Below the pieces are notes generated by a model. The model searched no databases. It was given only the letters and a program-made list of their open reading frames with translations, and was not told the DNA's origin. This document shows, in pieces, positions 17,797-25,395 of a DNA stretch of 50,516 nucleotides (positions are counted from its first letter, which is position 1; each line of letters opens with the position of its first letter). Source of the stretch: an uncultured Collinsella sp. (GTDB taxonomy: Bacteria > Actinomycetota > Coriobacteriia > Coriobacteriales > Coriobacteriaceae); NCBI GenBank assembly GCA_900541015.1, contig UQIB01000018.1, positions 1-50,516 of the forward strand, written 5' to 3'. A program made the translations under genes and the position numbers.

Positions 17797-17995
17797 GAGC
17801 ACCACCTCCTTGCTGTCTTACGTGTGGCTCACGAGGTTTGGGTATGGCTTCGCCAGGGCGCTTGTGCGCGAAGGCGCTCCATATTCAAACCCTGAGCCCA
17901 GTTAGACAAGCACGTGGCTCTGCCCCACCGTGAACGGTATGTACAAATGCAGTTGCTAGAGTCGCGGACGTGTATCGCAAAAATGACCGTGACCC

Positions 17996-18055
17996 CAGCT
18001 GGCTGCGTGCGAGCCAGTCAAGCGGGGACAAAACTGGACCGCACGCAAACAGCTG
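17996..18055 (-). ncRNA. Long symmetric hairpin in the loaP leader
   Basis: A 60-nt near-perfect hairpin. Three paired blocks are separated by symmetric two-base internal loops: CAGCTG (17996-18001 with 18050-18055), TGCGTGCG (18004-18011) with CGCACGCA (18040-18047), and CCAGT (18014-18018) with ACTGG (18033-18037), closed by a 14-nt loop. There is no T run on either strand, so it is not a terminator. It sits about 200 nt before the loaP start and is a candidate antiterminator RNA element. Confidence 0.6.
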
Positions 18056-18199
18056 AAGAACTGCTACGTTTTGGCATGCAAACTATTAGCTACTTGCATC
18101 TACGAATTATTTCGATGCAAATAAATTAAGTCGCATGACTTCTTTATTGGAGCTCGTGGTGTTTCTGGCACCGCCGTTACGGCCGGATGCTGATCGACC

Positions 18200-18234
18200 C
18201 TGTGCTTTGTGGCTTAAAGAAGCCGTGAGCACAG
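18200..18234 (-). ncRNA. Second hairpin in the loaP leader
   Basis: CTGTGCT (18200-18206) pairs with AGCACAG (18228-18234). After a small internal loop, GGCTT (18211-18215) pairs with AAGCC (18220-18224) around a four-base loop. It lies near the expected 5' end of the transcript and has no T run. Confidence 0.5.
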
Positions 18235-18533
18235 TTGAACCCATGTAACGTTAGGTATCCTAGCACAAGCTGTTAGTGAAACTGATTTGGCTTGTGATGA
18301 ACAACATATCGTTCATTTAGCGTGCTTAAGGGGGTTGTTTTGGGATGTTGTTCACGTTGGCGCAGGTTATTGAGGTGCAAGCAGTGATTAGAGACGTTCC
18401 TGAAGCCTGAATGAAGCAGCGAGCTGCACTGGTAATTGCCTTTGACTAACAAAATATGTACAGACATGGGAAATAAATTGAGCAACTTTTTGTTGGCATG
18501 GATTGGGTTTGTGACGCAAGATGTTTTGGCATG

Positions 18534-18564
18534 AAAAAAGGCCTTCGGAATACCGAAGGCCTTT
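18534..18564 (-). terminator. Intrinsic terminator after tRNA-Ala
   Basis: A nine-base perfect stem, GGCCTTCGG (18540-18548) with CCGAAGGCC (18553-18561), and a four-base loop. On the minus strand six T follow. It lies 11 nt past the 3' end of the tRNA. Confidence 0.9.
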
Positions 18565-18574
18565 ACATTCACGA

Positions 18575-18650
18575 TGGTGGAGACGAGGGGGATCGAACCC
18601 CTGACCTCTTGACTGCCAGTCAAGCGCTCTCCCAGCTGAGCTACGCCCCC
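18575..18650 (-). tRNA. tRNA-Ala (GGC anticodon)
   Basis: A 76-nt complete cloverleaf on the minus strand: acceptor GGGGGCG/CGTCTCC with two G-U pairs, D arm GCTC/GAGC, anticodon stem CTTGA/TCAAG around the loop CTGGCAG (anticodon GGC, reading GCC and GCT alanine codons), T arm AGGGG/CCCCT with loop TTCGATC, and an encoded CCA at 18577-18575. It has its own promoter upstream and terminator downstream. Confidence 0.97.
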
Positions 18651-18663
18651 GTGACGAGGAGAT

Positions 18664-18692
18664 ACTATAGGGGAAGTCTTTCTTTGATGCAA
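18664..18692 (-). promoter_or_regulatory. Promoter of tRNA-Ala
   Basis: On the minus strand, TTGCAT (18692-18687), a 17-nt spacer and TATAGT (18669-18664) form a near-consensus vegetative promoter. The expected start is about seven bases before the mature tRNA 5' end. Confidence 0.75.
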
Positions 18693-18809
18693 GGACTTTT
18701 TTGGGTTGAATCTCTTACTTACGGGTTTTCCTGGGACGGGGCAGAAATAATCACTCTTCGAGCGCTTATTTCTATCCACCGTCCCGATAAAACCCTGATG
18801 TGATAGACC

Positions 18810-19451
18810 TTACTTGTAGAGGTAAGCGATGGCGGTGCCGGTGTGGACTTGGATCGTGGCTGTTGACCTGACGACGTTGCTAATGCCCATGTCGGCTAGC
18901 AGGCCCAGGGGGCTATGGTCAAGTTCCCACTCTAGACCGTGTTCGCTTACTACCGTCCCAGGAGCTATGGCGATGATGGAAAACGTCTTGCCTTCGGCGC
19001 CTTCGATGGTCCAAGATTCGCCTCCGTGCAGGATGCGGGCCGTGGTCTCGTCTTCGGCAATCCAGACTGGAGCGTCATCGTAGCCTGCAAGCAACCCCAG
19101 AACGGAAAGTGCCATATCCGGGCGGCCGCCAGTGGCGCAGGTTGCAACCACTTCGGCACCCGGCCAGCGGCGGCGGACGGAACAGAGCGCGAGCGCCAGA
19201 TCGGTATAGTCCTTGTACGGATCGTGGCGCTCAACTTCAAAGTCGGTGGCGGCATCGACCAACGCACGACCCGCGTCACTTACCGTGTCGGCATCCCCCA
19301 CATAAACGTCGCAGTCCAGGCCGGCGCCCAGAAGCGCGTCGAGCCCACGATCCACGGCGACAACGTGGTCGCACTCCCCCGCTAGCCTACGCAACAGATC
19401 CGCACTCGCTACCACGGGCGAGCCACAGACCACTAATACCTTGCAAGCCAC
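18810..19451 (-). CDS. thiN: Thiamine pyrophosphokinase
   Basis: A 213-residue protein that transfers pyrophosphate from ATP to thiamine, giving thiamine diphosphate. Family motifs are VAVDRGLDALLGAG near residue 31, VYVGDADTVS near 50, DYTDLALAL near 80 and GGRPDMALSVLG near 107, followed by a C-terminal beta-rich thiamine-binding domain. The start is GTG 19451 with GAGG upstream. It follows the HAD phosphatase gene by nine bases, so the two form an operon. No TPP riboswitch is visible, as expected for a salvage enzyme. Confidence 0.9.
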   Translation of the reverse strand: MACKVLVVCGSPVVASADLLRRLAGECDHVVAVDRGLDALLGAGLDCDVYVGDADTVSDAGRALVDAATDFEVERHDPYKDYTDLALALCSVRRRWPGAEVVATCATGGRPDMALSVLGLLAGYDDAPVWIAEDETTARILHGGESWTIEGAEGKTFSIIAIAPGTVVSEHGLEWELDHSPLGLLADMGISNVVRSTATIQVHTGTAIAYLYK

Positions 19452-19460
19452 AGCCCTCGC

Positions 19461-20150
19461 CTATCCCTCAAACGAAAGCACGCGGGCCAAATCCAGGTCC
19501 TCATAGCTATCGATAAAGATGTCGCAGTTGTCGCGAACCTCGTCGCGCTCCATACGGCCGAGCGGGTCATAGATGCCCACGCGCTTAAAGCCGGCGGTGC
19601 CAGAGCTCTTAAGGCCAAAGACGGCGTCCTCAAACACCCATGCACGCTCAAACTTGCGCCCGTGACGTTCCTCTAGGCGGCGCAGCGCCAGCTCGTACAC
19701 ATCGGGGAACTGCTTGGAGCGCCCCGCCTCGCCCGTGGTGGTCACAAGCTCCATGTAGACATCGAGTCCGGCGCCCGCAAGCGCAGACGTAACCAGCTCG
19801 GCCGGCGTGGACGTGGCAACGCACATGGCAATACCGGCAGTCTTCGCCTGCTCCAAAAACGTCAGCAGACCCTCACGGGGCGGCACCTTGGAATAGCCAT
19901 CGATCAGGATGTCGCTCAGCTCACGGTAGAGCTCCTCGCCATTTTCGCCAATGCCCCAGATGTCGTGGTAGGCCTGGCACTCGTCCTCGAGCGACAAATG
20001 CTCAAACTGGGCAAAATCGTCGACCGTCACGTCAACTCCGTGGCGGTGCAATAACTCGGGCTGGGCATAGGCCCAAACGGGGGTGCTATTAACCAGTGTG
20101 CCGTCGCAATCGAAAATAAAAGCAACACTTGGGGCAGCGGTGTGGTCCAT
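19461..20150 (-). CDS. HAD-family phosphatase, beta-phosphoglucomutase-like
   Basis: A 229-residue HAD hydrolase with the nucleophile motif DCDGTLVNS near residue 14, motif II Thr/Ser in VATSTPAEL near 112, Lys in RSKQFPDVY near 148 and acidic motif IV in VFEDAVFG near 172. The cap insertion after motif I is helical, as in the beta-phosphoglucomutase/phosphoglycolate phosphatase subfamily. Substrate cannot be read. I start at ATG 20150 (AAAGG upstream); the longer frame from 20171 begins with TTG. It is divergent from glgB and shares its regulatory region, so a role in sugar-phosphate metabolism tied to glycogen is plausible. Confidence 0.85.
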   Translation of the reverse strand: MDHTAAPSVAFIFDCDGTLVNSTPVWAYAQPELLHRHGVDVTVDDFAQFEHLSLEDECQAYHDIWGIGENGEELYRELSDILIDGYSKVPPREGLLTFLEQAKTAGIAMCVATSTPAELVTSALAGAGLDVYMELVTTTGEAGRSKQFPDVYELALRRLEERHGRKFERAWVFEDAVFGLKSSGTAGFKRVGIYDPLGRMERDEVRDNCDIFIDSYEDLDLARVLSFEG

Positions 20151-20194
20151 AAACGAGCCTTTCGATGTCAAAGGGTAAACAACCTGCTAAAAAC

Positions 20195-20260
20195 GTTTTA
20201 CCAAACGTCAACCTAACAATCTAGAAACGCTAATTGGTAAAACTGTCAAGAGTTTTACCA
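20195..20260. promoter_or_regulatory. Palindromic operator cluster upstream of glgB
   Basis: TGGTAAAAC (20235-20243) and GTTTTACCA (20252-20260) form a perfect nine-base inverted repeat with an eight-base spacer. A further GTTTTACCA lies at 20195-20203. The pattern is typical of a dimeric repressor or activator site. It sits between the divergent HAD and glgB genes, just upstream of the candidate glgB -10. A related half-site, GGTAAAAC, lies at 30179-30186 before the GH13-GH77 gene. Confidence 0.65.
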
Positions 20261-20275
20261 CGGCAATTCTGCCAG

Positions 20276-20284
20276 TGGTATAAA
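20276..20284 (+). promoter_or_regulatory. Candidate extended -10 of glgB
   Basis: TGG followed by TATAAA forms an extended -10 element. The -35 position would fall on or next to the right half of the operator palindrome. The resulting leader of ~190 nt contains the stem GTTCCACC (20371-20378) with GGTGGAAC (20389-20396). Confidence 0.4.
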
Positions 20285-20481
20285 CATGTCGCTTACCGAT
20301 TAAACGCCCCCGCAAATCCACTTTCGTCCATAAAACTAACGCACAGGTGTTATCGTAGTTTCTGCCGAAAGTTCCACCGAGCACGCGAGGTGGAACGAAT
20401 CACAGAAACTTCGCCGTCCCTTCGATTCGTGCAGCCTTGGACCTTTCGCATCTAGTCACCAAGGCAACACGCTGCCGCGTC

Positions 20482-22767
20482 ATGATGGGATCAAACGTGA
20501 GCGATACAAAGCTAAAGCCAACGGCTAAGAAGCCCGCAACCCGCAAACCGGCTCCGCACGCACCGGAGCTTTCCAAGGACGATGTCTACCTGTTTGGCAT
20601 TGGTATGTGGGAGCGCAGCTGGGAAAAGATGGGCGCGCATCCCGACACGCAGCAGCGCACGCGCGGCTGGCGTTTTTGCGTTTGGGCGCCCGACGTAAAG
20701 AGCGTCCATGTCATTGGCGAATTTAACGACTGGGATGAGCAAGCCAACCCACTGGTGCCCGTTCATACGAGCGCTATTTGGGAAGGCTTTATTCCCGGCG
20801 CCGAGCAGGGCCAGCTCTATAAATATCTCATCGAGACCAACGAGGGCGAGAAGCTCTACAAGGCCGATCCGTATGCCTTTAAGGCCGAGTGCCCCCCGGG
20901 TACCGCGAGCGTGCTGTGGACCCTCGATGGCTACAAGTGGAACGACGCCGCGTGGCTCAAGCGCCGCGCCGGCCACAACCACATGTCGCAGCCGCTCAAC
21001 ATCTACGAGGTGCATATTGGCTCGTGGAAACGCCACGGCGACGCGCCGCAGGGCGAGCCCGACGAGTACGGCAACTACCCCGGCCCCATGGATCCCTTCC
21101 CCGCGCAGCGCGGCGAGTTCTATACCTACGACGACCTGTCGGTGGAGCTCGTGGACTACGTGCGCGACATGGGCTACACGCATATCGAGGTCATGCCGCT
21201 TATGGAGCATCCCTTCGATGGCTCCTGGGGCTACCAGACGACCGGCTACTATGCCGCCACGTCGCGCTACGGCAACCCGCAGCAGCTCATGCACTTTATC
21301 GATGCGTGCCACGAGGCGGGCATCGGCGTGATCATGGACTGGGTACCCGGCGGTTTTTGCGCCGACTCCCACGGTCTTGCCACCTTTAACGGCCACATGC
21401 TGTTTGAGCACGAGATTCACCCCAACTGGGGCACGCACAAGTTTGACTTCGCCCGCGGCGAGGTCCGCTCCTTCCTGGTCTCCAACGTACTGTACTGGCT
21501 CGAGAACTTCCACGTTGACGGCATTCGCATGGACGGCGTGTCCAGTATGCTGTACCTCAACTTTGGCATCGATGATCCGGGCCAAAAGAAGTTCAACAAG
21601 TACGGTACCGAGGAGGACCTGGACGCCAGCGCGTTTATCCGCCAGGTCAACTGCGCTGTGGAGGCGCACTACCCCGACGTGATGATGATGGCCGAGGAGT
21701 CCACCGCGTGGCCGCTCGTGACCTATCCGCCGCAGGACGGCGGCCTGGGCTTCCACTACAAGTGGGACATGGGCTGGATGAACGACACCCTGCACTACAT
21801 GCAGACCGATTTTCCGTGGCGCCCCGGCAACCACGGGCTGCTCACGTTCTCCATCATGTACGCCTTTACCGAGAACTTCATCTGCCCGCTGAGCCACGAC
21901 GAAGTCGTGCACGGCAAGTGCTCGCTCATCGGCCGCATGCCGGGCGACTGGTGGCGCCAGTTTGCCGGTCTGCGCACGCTGGCCTTCTACCAGATGACGC
22001 ATCCCGGTGCCAAGCTCAACTTTATGGGCAACGAGATCGGCCAATTTATTGAATGGCGCTACTACGAGTCCATCCAGTGGTTCCTGACCGAGGAGTACGA
22101 GACCCACCGTCATCATCAGGCGTTTATCAAAGCGCTCAACCACCTGTACACTGCCGAGCCCGCCCTGTACGAGCGCGGCTACACCGACGACGGCTTTACC
22201 TGGATCGACGCGGATAACTCCAAGCAGTCCATCGTGAGCTTTGTGCGTCAGGGCGAGGACGTCGATGACGACCTGGTGATCCTGATCAACTTTGACCCGG
22301 CGAGCTACGAGAGCTTCCGCGTGGGCGTGCCGCGCGAGGGTGACTGGGAGGTCATCTTCGATTCCGACCGTCCCGAGTTTGGCGGCAGCGGATACGCCGG
22401 TGAGGAGCCCTACACCTGCTCGAGCGAGCCCTATCCCTGGAACGGGCAGATGGACTCCATCGAGATCAAGGTTCCCGGCTTGGCAGGCGTAGTGCTAAAG
22501 CGCCGCGGTCCCAGTAGCTATAAGCCGCCCGTGGTCGAGGAGCCCAAGAAGGCGACGCGCAAGCGTGCGTCCTCGGTAAAGCCTAAGCCCGCAGCCGCTA
22601 AGAAGGCTCCGGCTAAGGCGAAGGCTGCAAAGCCCACCGCCAAGGCCAAAACTAAGGCTGCCGCAAAGCCCGCTGCAAAGGCTACCGCGACCAAGAAGCT
22701 GGCCACCAAAAAGGCTGCGCCCAAGGCCAAGACAGCTGCTGTTAAGGCTCCTGCCAAGAAAGCGTAA
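20482..22767 (+). CDS. glgB: 1,4-alpha-glucan branching enzyme with basic tail
   Basis: About 761 residues. It cleaves alpha-1,4 chains and re-attaches them as alpha-1,6 branches in glycogen. An N-terminal carbohydrate-binding module (CBM48-like, VIGEFNDWDEQANPL) precedes the GH13 barrel with DWVPGGF near residue 285, GIRMDGVSS near 348 (nucleophile Asp), AEEST near 404 (acid/base Glu) and SHDEVVHG near 470. From residue ~683 an extra Lys/Ala/Pro-rich tail of nearly 80 residues, rich in KPAAK-like units, extends past the usual C-terminus. The start is uncertain: ATG 20482 or 20485, or GTG 20497 with a weak GGGA; the TTG at 20437 is less likely. It is the first gene of the glycogen block. Confidence 0.93.
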   Translation: MMGSNVSDTKLKPTAKKPATRKPAPHAPELSKDDVYLFGIGMWERSWEKMGAHPDTQQRTRGWRFCVWAPDVKSVHVIGEFNDWDEQANPLVPVHTSAIWEGFIPGAEQGQLYKYLIETNEGEKLYKADPYAFKAECPPGTASVLWTLDGYKWNDAAWLKRRAGHNHMSQPLNIYEVHIGSWKRHGDAPQGEPDEYGNYPGPMDPFPAQRGEFYTYDDLSVELVDYVRDMGYTHIEVMPLMEHPFDGSWGYQTTGYYAATSRYGNPQQLMHFIDACHEAGIGVIMDWVPGGFCADSHGLATFNGHMLFEHEIHPNWGTHKFDFARGEVRSFLVSNVLYWLENFHVDGIRMDGVSSMLYLNFGIDDPGQKKFNKYGTEEDLDASAFIRQVNCAVEAHYPDVMMMAEESTAWPLVTYPPQDGGLGFHYKWDMGWMNDTLHYMQTDFPWRPGNHGLLTFSIMYAFTENFICPLSHDEVVHGKCSLIGRMPGDWWRQFAGLRTLAFYQMTHPGAKLNFMGNEIGQFIEWRYYESIQWFLTEEYETHRHHQAFIKALNHLYTAEPALYERGYTDDGFTWIDADNSKQSIVSFVRQGEDVDDDLVILINFDPASYESFRVGVPREGDWEVIFDSDRPEFGGSGYAGEEPYTCSSEPYPWNGQMDSIEIKVPGLAGVVLKRRGPSSYKPPVVEEPKKATRKRASSVKPKPAAAKKAPAKAKAAKPTAKAKTKAAAKPAAKATATKKLATKKAAPKAKTAAVKAPAKKA

Positions 22768-22861
22768 CAAAAGCGTTACCACTGCAATTACCCGCCCCGC
22801 CGGGGCGTAGGATACAAGTCATAACCGTTCCGGGAGAAACATCCCCGGGGGAAAGGAACGT
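22768..22861 (+). promoter_or_regulatory. Structured leader of glgP
   Basis: The gap holds the hairpin-forming GCCCCGCCGGGGC, then CGTTCC (22826-22831), which is complementary to GGAACG (22855-22860) in the glgP Shine-Dalgarno region, with GGG and CCC able to pair inside. The ribosome site could thus be masked. No promoter stands out. Confidence 0.3.
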
Positions 22862-25288
22862 ATGAGTAAGATCTTCGACAACAAGCAGGAGTTTACCGAG
22901 CTCTATCGCGATGCCGTCATGAGCATCAGCGGCAAGAGCGTCGAGGCCGCCAGCGACCTCGACCGCTTTAACGCCCTGGCCAAGCTCGTGGCCGAGAAGG
23001 CCCGTACCGTTGCCACCAAGAGTGACGCCCGCGCCACCGCCGAGGGCAAAAAGCGCGTGTACTACTTCTCGATCGAGTTTTTGATCGGCCGCCTGCTCGA
23101 TAACTACCTGCTCAACTTTGGCGTGCGCGACATGGTCGCCGAGGCGCTCGACGACATGGGCTTCGACCTTTCCGTCATCGAGAACCAGGAGCCCGATCCG
23201 GCGCTGGGCAACGGTGGCCTGGGCCGTCTTGCCGCATGCTTCCTGGATTCCATGGCAGCCGAGGGCATTGCCGGCTACGGCAACGGCATGCGCTACCGCT
23301 ACGGCCTGTTTAAGCAGGAGATCGTCAACGGCAGCCAGGTCGAGGCCACCGACGAGTGGCTCACGCACGGCTATCCCTGGGAGGTCCGTCGTCAGGACAA
23401 GGCCGTGACCATCAAGTTTGGTGGCCACGTCGAGGGCTATGAGGAGAACGGCCGCACGTTCTACCGCACGGTGGACACGCAGGACATCCTGGCCGTCCCT
23501 TATGACATCCCCGTCGTGGGCTATGCCGGCGAGACCGTCAACAAGCTGCGCGTCTGGGCCGCCGAGCCGGTCGAGGAGCACTTCGATCTGGAGGCCTTCA
23601 ACCGCGGCGACTACGCCCTGGCCGATGCCGAGCGCGCCGAGGCCGAGGCCATCAGCGCCATCCTCTACCCCAACGACGCCGGCGAACACGGCCGTCTGCT
23701 CCGCCTGAAGCAGGAGTACCTGTTTGTCTCGGCCGGCATCTACAGCCTGCTCGACACCTTTGAGAAGGAGCACGGCGCTAACTGGGAGCTGCTGCCGCAG
23801 TTTGTGGCCATCCACACCAACGATACCCACCCCGCCATGTGCGGCCCCGAGCTCATGCGCATCCTCATCGACGAGAAGAAGCTCGAGTGGGATGACGCCT
23901 GGAACATCGTGACGCAGGTCGTGAGCTACACCAACCACACCATCCTGCCCGAGGCCCTGGAGAAGTGGCCCATCGGCACGTTCTCCAAGCTCCTCCCCCG
24001 CGTGTACCAGATCATCGACGAGATCAGCCGTCGTTGGCACGAGTCGTTCGACACCACGCAGGAGGGTTGGCAGGAGCGCCTGCGCCAGACCGCCATTCTG
24101 TGGGACGGCGAGATCCGCATGGCCAACCTGTCTGTGATTTGCAGCCATAGCGTCAACGGCGTAGCCAAGATCCACTCCGACATCATCAAGAACATCGTGC
24201 TCAAGGACTTCTATGCCCTGACGCCCGAGAAGTTCAACAACAAGACCAACGGCATCTCGCACCGTCGCTTCTTTGCCGAGGCCAACCCCACCTATGCCAA
24301 GCTCGTGACCGAGGCCATTGGCGATGGCTGGCTGAAGGACGCCTTTGAGCTGGAAAAGCTCAAAGAGTTCCAAAACGACACCGAGTTCCTCAAGGCCGTG
24401 GGTGCCTCCAAGCGCGCCAACAAGGAGCGCCTGGCCGCCTACGTTAAGGCCGAGACCGGTCTGGTCATTGACCCCAACACCGTCTTCGACGTTCAGGTAA
24501 AGCGCTTCCACGCCTACAAGCGCCAGCTCATGAACATCATGAAGGCGATGGACATCTACAACCGTCGCATCGCCGATCCCAACTTCCACGTGACGCCGAC
24601 GACCTTTATCTTTAGCGGCAAGGCCGCCTCGAGCTACACCTTTGCCAAGGAGACCATCCGCCTCATTAACTCCGTGGCCGACGTCATCAACAACGACCCG
24701 CGCGTCAACGAGGTCATGAAGGTCTGCTTTATTCCCAACTTCCGCGTGAGCAACGCCCAGCTCATCTATCCCGCCGCCGAGATCTCGGAGCAGATCTCCA
24801 CGGCCGGCAAGGAGGCCTCGGGCACGTCCAACATGAAGCTCATGATGAACGGCGCCATTACGCTGGGAACCCTCGACGGCGCCAACATCGAGATCGCCGA
24901 CCTGGCCGGCCGCGAGAACGAGGCCATCTTTGGCCTGACCGCTCCCGAGGTCGAGCAGCTCTGGGCATCCAACAGCTACTTTGCGTGGGATACCCTCAAC
25001 GGCGACCGCGAGCGTCTGGGCCGCGTGATGGACGAGCTCAAGGACAACACCTTTGCGGGTCTTTCGGGCAACTTCGAGAGCATCTACAACGAGCTCATGA
25101 ACAACAACGACCCCGACCTGGTCATGGCCGATTTCCGCAGCTACGTGGATGCGTGGGAGAAGCTCACCGGCAGCTATGGCGACCAGGAGACCTGGAACCG
25201 CAAGGCCTTGCTCAACACCGCCTCCTCGGGCTGGTTCTCGAGCGACCGCACCATTCGCGAGTACCGCGACGAGATCTGGCACGCGTAA
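22862..25288 (+). CDS. glgP: Glycogen/starch phosphorylase
   Basis: An 808-residue GT35 phosphorylase that releases glucose-1-phosphate from alpha-glucan ends using phosphate and pyridoxal phosphate. Motifs include GNGGLGRLAACFLDSMA near residue 116, HTNDTHPAMCG near 318, VKRFHAYKRQLMN near 548 and the cofactor-lysine segment EASGTSNMKLMMNG near 650. Length is normal for the bacterial enzyme, and no added tail is present, unlike GlgB and GlgA. ATG 22862 has AAAGGA upstream. It lies 94 nt after glgB and probably shares its transcript. Confidence 0.96.
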   Translation: MSKIFDNKQEFTELYRDAVMSISGKSVEAASDLDRFNALAKLVAEKARTVATKSDARATAEGKKRVYYFSIEFLIGRLLDNYLLNFGVRDMVAEALDDMGFDLSVIENQEPDPALGNGGLGRLAACFLDSMAAEGIAGYGNGMRYRYGLFKQEIVNGSQVEATDEWLTHGYPWEVRRQDKAVTIKFGGHVEGYEENGRTFYRTVDTQDILAVPYDIPVVGYAGETVNKLRVWAAEPVEEHFDLEAFNRGDYALADAERAEAEAISAILYPNDAGEHGRLLRLKQEYLFVSAGIYSLLDTFEKEHGANWELLPQFVAIHTNDTHPAMCGPELMRILIDEKKLEWDDAWNIVTQVVSYTNHTILPEALEKWPIGTFSKLLPRVYQIIDEISRRWHESFDTTQEGWQERLRQTAILWDGEIRMANLSVICSHSVNGVAKIHSDIIKNIVLKDFYALTPEKFNNKTNGISHRRFFAEANPTYAKLVTEAIGDGWLKDAFELEKLKEFQNDTEFLKAVGASKRANKERLAAYVKAETGLVIDPNTVFDVQVKRFHAYKRQLMNIMKAMDIYNRRIADPNFHVTPTTFIFSGKAASSYTFAKETIRLINSVADVINNDPRVNEVMKVCFIPNFRVSNAQLIYPAAEISEQISTAGKEASGTSNMKLMMNGAITLGTLDGANIEIADLAGRENEAIFGLTAPEVEQLWASNSYFAWDTLNGDRERLGRVMDELKDNTFAGLSGNFESIYNELMNNNDPDLVMADFRSYVDAWEKLTGSYGDQETWNRKALLNTASSGWFSSDRTIREYRDEIWHA

Positions 25289-25324
25289 AGCGCGCGAGCT
25301 CCCCTATGCCAGCACGGCATTACT

Positions 25325-25355
25325 CGACGGGCGTGACGTTGCGCCGCGCCCGTCG
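25325..25355 (+). other. Hairpin between glgP and glgC
   Basis: CGACGGGCG (25325-25333) pairs with CGCCCGTCG (25347-25355) around a 13-nt loop. There is no T run, so it is more likely an mRNA processing or stability element than a terminator. Confidence 0.45.
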
Positions 25356-25395
25356 CTAATGGGTTTAGGAACATCGATGACAGAAGGAGAAATCG

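Larger units (their letters stand above)
17797..18265 (-). promoter_or_regulatory. Long structured leader of the polysaccharide operon
   Basis: About 450 nt of non-coding sequence lie between a candidate extended -10 (TGC TAGGAT, plus 18265-18257) and loaP. No matching -35 is visible, so the promoter call is weak. On the minus strand the stretch can fold into several hairpins, listed separately. It also contains an imperfect inverted repeat, TTGCAT at 18094-18099 with ATGCAA at 18115-18120. No ORF with a Shine-Dalgarno occurs in it. LoaP-controlled operons are known to carry hairpin signals in their leaders, which makes this the likely loading site. Confidence 0.55.

Noticed and set aside
18168..18175. 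Near match to the RfaH ops/JUMPstart element (GGCGGTGC against GGCGGTAG) in the loaP leader
   Set aside because: Differs at the last two positions, and ops belongs to proteobacterial RfaH. Chance in a GC-rich leader is likely.
18273..18779. 168-codon minus-strand open frame
   Set aside because: It runs straight through tRNA-Ala, its promoter and terminator; no Shine-Dalgarno or protein features.
20512..22143. 543-codon open frame antisense to glgB
   Set aside because: Same cause: GC-rich codon shadow opposite a certain gene.
22742..25282. 846-codon open frame antisense to glgP
   Set aside because: A shadow of a GC-rich gene; the sense strand encodes a complete phosphorylase with all motifs.
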